From positions 310,001-374,000 of the forward strand of contig JADJGB010000008.1 in assembly GCA_016708305.1 (NCBI GenBank): a stretch of DNA of 64,000 nt. The letters run 5' to 3'. Below, in pieces: positions 57,112 through 64,000 of this stretch; the stretch's first letter is position 1; every line of letters begins with the position of its first letter. The notes under the pieces are model-generated. The model made no database searches and was not told where the DNA came from. It saw nothing but the letters and a program-made list of their open reading frames with translations. The translations under genes were made by a program, and so were the position numbers. The stretch comes from Sphingobacteriales bacterium (GTDB lineage Bacteria; Bacteroidota; Bacteroidia; Chitinophagales; Chitinophagaceae).

Positions 57112-57272
57112 GTAAGATTCTTAATAATTTATACCTGAAAATATAATGATATTTTTACAGCTCTTTGGTTAATTATTGTTTAAATAGCTAAAAATGAATT
57201 GAAAAATTGTTTTTTTCAGTGAAAATGTAAAAATTCTTTCAAAATGTGAAGGAATTGCCATAAACTTTCCTT

Positions 57273-57280
57273 TATTTTTG
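57273..57280 (+). promoter_or_regulatory. Possible -7 element (TATTTTTG)
   Basis: TATTTTTG matches TAnnTTTG, 53 nt before the SNF2 gene start at 57333. A -33 element is not clear. Confidence 0.25.
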
Positions 57281-57332
57281 CCGATTGCCTTTTTCGTACC
57301 AAAAAAGGAAACCGGTTAATAAAAATAGTTGA

Positions 57333-60300
57333 ATGTTGGCATTACCACACCTTTTAAAACATATTTATACTTATGGCAACGATGAAGTCATTCGTCGTGG
57401 CAAGAAGATTCATGCGCTAAACCTGGTAGAGCTTATCGAATATGACCCAATTTCGCGGTCAGTTTCCTTCAGGGTGAAAGATGACGCATATAGCGCTTAT
57501 TATAAGGTATATATTCAAAAATTTAATGATGCCAGGTCAATGTCGGTTCGCTGCACCTGCACCTACAATCTTGGGGAGATTTGTAACCATGAAGTGGCAG
57601 CACTGCTTCAACTTCAGGAATTGATTGACACCGGAAGGCTGGGAGATGAAGATGTTTATTATGACCAGCAACATACGGTAATCAAACTGAAAAAACTGGA
57701 TTATCGGTCAGTGCGGCATTTTTGTGCTCAGGAAATTTTTGACGATGCAGAGAAATTTCTTCAAAAATCGAAGCCAAAAATTATTTCTGCTCAGGATGAA
57801 ACGGTAAAAGCAACAGTAGCGCTGGAGGATAAAGAATATAAAGTTCTTATTAGGAAAAATGAGGAGAGAGGTTTAGATACCAGTAGTGATTACGAAGATC
57901 CGCATCATCCGCTTTGTTTGCCAAAAGTAATTGTGCTGTTGCATATTATTAAGCAATACGGGTCTGATTTTTTTGATTCCATTCGTAACCGTGATATTGA
58001 AAAAAACAAACTTTTGGCCATGTATGGCTATTCATTGCAGGATGATCTGAAAGGGAAGTTTGAGTTTGTTTTTAAAAACGGGAAACCCTTTCTGCGCGTG
58101 CTGGACAGTGGCATAAAGCGGGTGCAAAATCCTATTGTAGCCGAAAAGCCGGTGATTCCCACAGTTTTGCCTAAGGTGGAAACCCAGGAACCGGAATTAA
58201 TAGACAAAGGTTCTATTTCAAAAAAGCGGTTGGGGGTGGTTTTCAATTTTAATGAGAAATCGTTTCCGTTTTTACCATAGAAGCCATTTCTGGAGAGCAA
58301 AATGATGAAGCAACCGGTTTTGCTGGCAAGGTGGAGTCGCTTGATGTTTCGAAATACATTGATACAACTATATATAATGAAGCAGATAATATGTTGCTTA
58401 ATTATATCCGGAAACTACAACCATCTGAAATACACAAATATATTTCGCGCAATATTCCTTTTTCTTCATCATGGGAAGATTTCTCGGACACCAATAATAC
58501 AATGGTAGGCGAACAAGCCGAGCCATTAATCATTGAATATGTGGTGCCGCGCATCAAAAGGATGATTTTAAATGCCGGAGAACAGCCATTGGTGTATATC
58601 CTTAAACGAGGAAAAAGGTTTATTACCGAAAGCCTGGAACACGTTGATGTAAACACAGACCCTGTTGCTACAGCGTTTTTTGTTGATAAACAGGGTGAGG
58701 CTTTTAGTTGCGAATGTTTGGTAAGAATGGGTGGCATTGTACTCGGAATAGAAGAAAATGAAAGTACTTCTCCTCTGCTTTTTCTTTACAACCATCAACT
58801 ATACTTTTTCGACAGATCGGAAACGGTAGTGTTGATAAACATGTTTTTGCCAGACGGTAAAATAGCTATCAGCCAGGCTGAGTGGCCGGGTTCATTGCAA
58901 AATTTTATTTTGCCCCTGGCCAAAGAATATCCTGTTGACTTTGAAACTTCATTGACACAGGTAATAAAAGGCGCCCAGCCTGATGTGCGACTTTACTTAA
59001 TCGAAAAAGGAGATTACCTGGTTTTTAAATCGGTTTTCAAATACCTTGGCTATGAATCCGAAGGCACAGGCAAACCGGTGATGCTGATTCCGCAGGAGGA
59101 TAAAATCCTTTACATACATCGGAACATTGAAATGGAGCAGGCATTTTTGCAACGCCTGCGCAACCTGCACTCCAACTTTACAAAGGGAGAAGATGAAAAC
59201 ACTCTGGTGCTGAAAGGTTCGGAAATATTGAAGGAAAACTGGTTCTTTTTGTTTGTGGATGCCATGAAGGAAATGCAGGTTCCGGTGTATGGATATGAGG
59301 CATTGCACAATTTTAGGTTTAATACGGCCAGGCCTCAAACAAAAATTTACATTAGCAGCAATACAGACTGGTTTGATGCAAAAGTGGATGTGATTTTTGG
59401 CGATCAAAAAGTTTCAATAGCTGAAGTAAAAAGTGCATTGGCCAATAAGCAGCAGTATGTTCAGTTGAACGATGGCAGCTTGGGGATATTGCCCGATGAC
59501 TGGCTGAAAAAATACTCGCTTTTGTTCAGAGTGGGCGAAGGCAATGCCAACAATCTCAAAGTCTCTCATTATCATAAGGGTGTTATTGATGAATTGTATG
59601 AGTTCAGAAACAATGACGAACTATTTTTTGAATTAGAAGAAAAATACAACAGACTTCGTGATTTTGATCATATACAGGAACTGGAGCCGCCACAGCATTT
59701 GCAGGGAATTTTAAGACCCTATCAGGTGGCCGGTTTTCAATGGTTACATTACCTGCAACGCGTAAACTGGGGTGGTATTTTGGCCGATGACATGGGCTTG
59801 GGTAAAACAGTGCAGGCGCTTTCTTATCTGCAACATTACAAAGCAGCAAATGAAACCATTAAAGCAGTAGTTGTTTGTCCTACCACTTTGATATATAACT
59901 GGGAAAATGAGATAAAGAAGTTTACGCCTTCCATGTCTTATCAAATACATCATGGCAGCGCCAGAACCAAAAATATTGAAAACCTCATCAGTAAAGATAT
60001 TACCATTACTACCTATGGCACATTGAGGAGCGATATCAAATTTTTTCTTTCTACAAAGTTTGACTATGTGCTGCTGGACGAAAGCCAGGCAATAAAAAAC
60101 CCTGCAAGTAAGGTAACAAAAGCAACCTGCCTTCTGGATGCTGCCCACCGGATTTGCATGAGTGGTACTCCACTGCAAAATAATACTTTCGACATATATG
60201 CCCAGATGAATTTTCTGAACCCGGGAATGTTGGGGAGTATTGAATTTTTCAGGCAGGAATTTGCAATTCCAATTGACAAACTTGGCGAGCAGGACAGAAA

Positions 60301-61098
60301 AGCGCATTTAAGAAAACTGTTATATCCTTTTATCCTGAGAAGGACTAAAGAGCAGGTGGCAAAAGATTTGCCCGAAAAGCAGGAAATGATTTTATGGTGC
60401 GAAATGCAGGACGAGCAAAGGAAAATTTATGATGCCTATCGCAATGATTATCGCGACAAAATTATGGGAACGATAAGCGCACAGGGGATTGGCAGGTCGC
60501 AGTTCACCATATTACAAGGGTTGATGAAACTAAGGCAGATATGCGATTCGCCGGCCATACTGAATGAAGATGAGGTATTTGAAAATCATTCTATAAAAAT
60601 AGAAGAATTATCACGAGAGCTTACCGAGGATATTAGTAATCACAAGGCATTGGTGTTTTCTCAGTTTCTCGGCATGTTGGGCCTAATCAGAAGAAAACTG
60701 GAAGAGCTGGGAATAAAATATGAGTACTTTGACGGCAGTACCTCAGCTCCCGACAGAGAAAAGGCGATTCAGAATTTTCAGAACAATGAAGAAGTGCGCG
60801 TGTTTTGATTTCGTTAAAGGCAGGTGGCGTGGGCTTGAATCTCACAGCAGCAGATTATGTGTATATTGTAGATCCCTGGTGGAACCCGGCTGTGGAACAA
60901 CAGGCAATCGACAGGACACACCGCATAGGTCAGACGAAGAATATTTTTGCCTATCGAATGATCTGTAAAGACACTATCGAAGACAAAATCATCAAACTTC
61001 AGGAAAAGAAAATAGCGCTTGCCAAAGACCTGATTTCAGATGAAGCAGGCTTTGTTAAATCGCTTACTAAAGAAGATGTTGAATATTTGTTTAGTTAA
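57333..61098 (+). CDS. SNF2-type helicase with SWIM zinc finger (two frameshifts)
   Basis: A ~1255-residue Swi2/Snf2 ATPase. The N-terminus has a SWIM motif (VRCTCTYNLGEICNHEV: CxC...CxH). The helicase half has Walker A DDMGLGKTVQAL, the DExx box LLDESQAIKNP, SGTPLQNN, and in the C-terminal lobe YFDGSTSAPDRE, SLKAGGVGLNLTAADYV and AVEQQAIDRTHRIGQ. Frame changes: near 58265 in the run CCGTTTTT (joining to FTIEAISGEQNDEA), and near 60805 (EEVRVF into LISLKAGG). These proteins translocate on double-stranded DNA and remodel DNA-protein complexes; the bacterial role is uncertain. No restriction or defence partner is adjacent. Confidence 0.9.
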
Positions 61099-61109
61099 AA
61101 ATTGAATGT

Positions 61110-61393
61110 ATGAAATTCAGGAAAATGGTGTTGGTAATCATTTTTTTAGCGTTGGCAGCAAGTTATTTTACCAAACCTACTCAAAAGGATTTTGAAGATT
61201 TTTTGGCATCTGAAATTTCACGCACAGAAATACATCCGGTAATCGAATTTCGGGATTATTTTTTTATTGCAGGGTAACTGCCACTTTTGTGGACATAGAA
61301 CATCCTGTAATTACTGACAGCAAAAAAATTGCATTGGCTTCTAAGCAGGAATATGTAGGGTGGTTTAAGCATTTTTGGGAGTTGAAAAATTAA
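61110..61393 (+). CDS. Small membrane-anchored protein (frameshift in poly-T)
   Basis: ATG at 61110, 11 nt after the SNF2 stop. An N-terminal hydrophobic helix (MVLVIIFLALAASYF) is followed by TKPTQKDFEDFLASEIS. The frame is lost in the seven-T run near 61259 and continues in another frame as CRVTATFVDIEHPV, ending KHFWELKN at 61393. Restored length ~94 aa. It resembles DUF4359-like small proteins, which I cannot confirm. Likely the second gene of the SNF2 transcript. Confidence 0.5.
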
Positions 61394-61481
61394 TAAACTA
61401 TCTGGGCTTCTTTAAATATTATTCTTCATTTCTCTCAGGTTTCCCATCCATAAATTATCTTTAGCCTTTAAAACAATTAAT

Positions 61482-61963
61482 ATGACATCCGATCCAAGAA
61501 TATTGAGCGCAAATAAAAGAGTTGCGCTGGTAGCGCATGATAATAAAAAAGATGACTTGCTGGAGTGGGCATTGACTAATAGACAAAAATTGGCTAAACA
61601 TAAACTATATGCTACCGGCACTACCGGAAAAATTCTGGAAGAAGCATTAGGCCAGTATATTACCCGGTTTTTAAGCGGGCCGTTAGGCGGCGATCAACAA
61701 ATTGGCGCCATGATAGCCGAGGGGAAGCTGGATATTATGATTTTTTTCTGGGATCCAATGGAAGCCCAACCGCATGATCCTGACGTAAAAGCACTGCTGA
61801 GACTGGCTGCCGTGTATAACCTGCCAATGGCCTGCAATGCGGCTACTGCAGATTTTTTGTTTACTTCTCAATTTATCAACGAAGAATATGCCGCAGTTCA
61901 AACAGATTACAGTGTTTATCAGAAAAGGACTTTTCCGGCTTTAGGTAAATCAACCCAACATGA
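61482..61963 (+). CDS. mgsA: Methylglyoxal synthase MgsA
   Basis: MgsA converts dihydroxyacetone phosphate to methylglyoxal. Motifs are VALVAHDNKKDDLLEWA, the phosphate-binding YATGTTGKI, SGPLGGDQQIGA and IMIFFWDPMEAQPHDPDVKALLR (catalytic Asp). The conserved part ends about residue 150. As written, the frame has no stop and runs into nhaA (through HEEGRKSMRVTKLF). A TGA at 61961-61963 in a neighbouring frame lies immediately before the GGAGGGA ribosome binding site of nhaA, so I take a one-base error and this TGA as the true end. A genuine MgsA-NhaA fusion would be unusual. Confidence 0.88.
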
Positions 61964-61979
61964 GGAGGGAAGAAAAAGC

Positions 61980-63168
61980 ATGAGGGTAACAAAACTATTT
62001 AGCGCATTTTCCATAGTGAAAAATCAGGGGGAATCGTTTTGGTACTTTGTACGGCTTTGTCCTTAATCATCACAAACAGTAACTGGGGAGAAGGTTATCT
62101 GGATTTTTGGAATATGAATGTTGCAGGCCACAGCCTGTCTCACTGGATTAATGATGGCTTGATGGCTATCTTCTTTCTGCTGATTGGTCTTGAACTGGAA
62201 AGAGAAATTTATATTGGTGAGTTATCAAATCCAAAGGAGGCAATGTTACCGGTTTTTGGCGCTATTGGCGGTATGTTGCTTCCGGCAGGGATTTATCTGG
62301 CTTTCAACTACGGTACGCCCCACCAGTCTGGCGCCGGCATACCTATGGCTACCGATATTGCATTTGCAATTGGCATATTGTCGCTGCTGGGAAATAAAGT
62401 GCCTACCTCACTCAAAGTTTTTTTAACTGCCCTTGCAGTTATAGATGATCTGGGAGCTATATTGGTGATAGCAATTTTTTATACAAAGGAACTCTCATTA
62501 TTTAATTTGGCAATAGCGCTTGGCATTTGGGGTTTGCTTTTTGTATGCAATCGACTTAAAGTAAGAAATCTGGCACCTTACCTGCTGGGAGGCGTAGCGA
62601 TGTGGTATTTCATGCTTCAGTCTGGTGTACATGCCACCATCACCGGTGTTATTCTGGCTTTTGTAATTCCGTTTGGCAGTGGACGCAAAGAATCTACCTC
62701 TTATATTTTGCAAAAATTTTTGCATATCCCTGTAGCCTTTTTCATATTACCCGTTTTTGCGTTGGCAAACACAGCGATAGTAATAAACGGAGGCTTTTCT
62801 GAAATATTTTCGCACAATTATAATATCGGTATTTTCGGAGGATTGGTTGCCGGTAAACCTATCGGAATATTCTTGCTGAGCCTGTTTGCGGTTTTTGTAG
62901 CCTCTGCAAGCTTCCTGAAGATGTACGATGGAAAGATATTTTGGGTGTTGGATTTTTGGGTGGCATTGGTTTTACCATGAGCATTTTTATTACATTTTTA
63001 GCTTTCAATGATCATTCGATTATAGACAGTGCAAAATTAACCATACTGGTTTCTTCGCTGATAGCGGGTATTTTAGGTTTTTGATTTTAAAGATGGTATT
63101 GAAAAAACGCATTTCAGAGGAAGAACCTTATGATCCCGAAGATTTACCATCAGAGAAGCAATGGTAAT
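61980..63168 (+). CDS. nhaA: Na+/H+ antiporter NhaA (frameshifts)
   Basis: NhaA exchanges Na+ for H+ across the inner membrane. The start ATG at 61980 follows GGAGGGA by 13 nt. The frame is lost at once (one T missing near 62011) and is restored as SGGIVLVLCTALSLIITNS. Clear blocks are HWINDGLMAIFFLLIGLELERE, MATDIAFAIGILSLLG, the ion-binding FLTALAVIDDLGAILVIA (Asp-Asp) and SGVHATITGVILAF. Near 62940 it shifts to ILGVGFLGGIGFTMSIFITFLAF and near 63082 to KMVLKKRISEEEPYDPEDL, ending at 63168. Restored length ~397 aa. Confidence 0.9.
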
Positions 63169-63272
63169 ATTGAAACTGTCTGATATTGAAACTGCTTTTA
63201 TAGACATTTCGGGCTTTAAAACTAATTTTGAAGTTCAAATGTTAATAAGATAAGCCTTAAAATTTATTCATT

Positions 63273-64000
63273 TTGCCTTTCAATCTTCATAGCGCATTTG
63301 CTCCTGCCGGTGATCAGCCGGAGGCTATAAGGCAACTGACAGAAGGCTTAGTGAATGGAGAAAAATATCAAACACTCTTAGGCGTTACGGGTAGCGGCAA
63401 AACGTTTACAATGGCCAATGTGATTCAAAATGAGCAGAGGCCAACCCTGATTATTACGCATAACAAAACTCTTGTGGCGCAATTGTATGGCGAGTTCCGG
63501 CAATTTTTTCCCGAAAATGCAGTTGAATATTTTGTTTCTTATTATGATTATTATCAACCCGAAGCTTATATGCCGGTGGGTGATATTTACATCGAAAAAG
63601 ACCTTTCCATCAATGAAGAATTAGACAAACTTCGTTTACGAGCCACCACCAGTTTGCTTAGTGGACGAAGAGATATTGTCATTGTAGCATCTGTAAGTTG
63701 CATTTACGGTATGGGCAATCCTACTGATTATGAAAACGGTATTATCCGTATTGACAGAGGTCAAACCATTTCGCGGCAGGGGTTTTTACATGCCTTGGTC
63801 AATTCACTTTACAATAGAACTACGCTGGAATTTAATCGTGGGACTTTCAGGGTTAAAGGCGATACCGTGGACATCAACCTGCCTTATGTGGATTTTGGCT
63901 ATCGGATTACCTTTTTTGGAGATGAAATTGAAGAAATTGAAAGCATTGATGTAGTAACCGGCAGGCGTATAGGCAGTATGGATAATGCAGCTATTTTTCC
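63273..64000 (+). CDS. uvrB: UvrABC system protein B (partial)
   Basis: Damage-verifying helicase of nucleotide excision repair. The first ~242 residues are in the window without interruption and run off the right edge. Walker A is LLGVTGSGKTFTMANV; the beta-hairpin region is YFVSYYDYYQPEAYMPVGDIYIEKD; the SCIYGMGNPTDYE and FRVKGDTVDI blocks follow. The only start in place is TTG at 63273 (giving PFNLHSAF, the normal N-terminus); no ATG is available before the conserved part. Confidence 0.96.
   Translation, partial: MPFNLHSAFAPAGDQPEAIRQLTEGLVNGEKYQTLLGVTGSGKTFTMANVIQNEQRPTLIITHNKTLVAQLYGEFRQFFPENAVEYFVSYYDYYQPEAYMPVGDIYIEKDLSINEELDKLRLRATTSLLSGRRDIVIVASVSCIYGMGNPTDYENGIIRIDRGQTISRQGFLHALVNSLYNRTTLEFNRGTFRVKGDTVDINLPYVDFGYRITFFGDEIEEIESIDVVTGRRIGSMDNAAIF

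Noticed and set aside
57333..61098. SNF2 gene as part of a phage-defence system
   Set aside because: No nuclease, methyltransferase or other defence partner is adjacent; the neighbours are mgsA, nhaA and carbonic anhydrase.
1..64000. CRISPR array, rRNA or tRNA genes
   Set aside because: No regularly spaced repeats with unique spacers and no cloverleaf or rRNA motifs were found on reading; a covariance-model search was not possible.

Overview
The window looks like a chromosomal stretch of a Bacteroidota bacterium, most likely from the Chitinophagales/Chitinophagaceae side of the phylum (inference). The base composition is AT-rich. Characteristic families include an S46 dipeptidyl-peptidase, a TonB-dependent receptor followed by a DUF5689 lipoprotein, two DUF2911 proteins, DUF4920, DUF5107-TPR, a LytTR regulator and an ISAon1-like ISL3 element. 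Shine-Dalgarno sequences are mostly weak, and TAnnTTTG-type -7 elements occur. No rRNA, tRNA or CRISPR array was seen.

Layout. 0-1.4 kb: comF (partial) and nadA on the minus strand. 1.4-1.9 kb: a gene-free, AT-rich stretch with five DnaA-box-like sites, from which genes diverge on both sides; it is a candidate replication origin. 1.9-4.1 kb: an S46 peptidase with the DPP11-type arginine. 4.1-11.4 kb: the most unusual region, three tandem lipoproteins with near-identical N-terminal ~265-residue regions and unrelated C-terminal domains (two with HExxH motifs), each followed by small exported proteins or lipoproteins. It has the architecture of a polymorphic toxin/immunity array. A decayed copy of one of the C-terminal domains lies alone at 37.2 kb. 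11.6-25.3 kb: housekeeping and envelope genes (tatC, rpiB, chrA-like, nadD, feoA-like, ybeY, mnmG) plus a TonB receptor/DUF5689/secreted nuclease-phosphatase group. 25.3-36.7 kb: a truncated araC gene hit by an IS1634-type element, then a sugar locus (AraC regulator, sugar porter, GH2 enzyme, porter remnant, DUF5107-TPR protein). 37-41 kb: a scarred island with toxin-domain, DNA-alkylation-repair, DUF3795 and mobile-element fragments, followed by an arsR-arsM-arsC operon. 41-48 kb: HIT protein, prfA, deoxyhypusine-synthase-like protein, hydrolase, acyl-carrier-protein phosphodiesterase, DUF2911 pair. 48-54.6 kb: DUF937 gene, an ISL3 element with a perfect 8-bp target duplication, 21-bp repeats, and a four-gene signalling operon (LytTR regulator, hybrid kinase, membrane protein, OmpA-like lipoprotein). 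54.7-64 kb: atpA, carbonic anhydrase, SWIM-SNF2 helicase, mgsA, nhaA and the start of uvrB.

Quality caveat. About twenty genes, including conserved ones (nadA, mnmG, nhaA, hybrid kinase, SNF2), are interrupted by single-base indels, very often in homopolymers, and a few by single nonsense codons. This is best explained by uncorrected read or consensus errors, so such genes are annotated over their full span as one CDS. Entries called pseudogene show decay that error alone does not explain easily.
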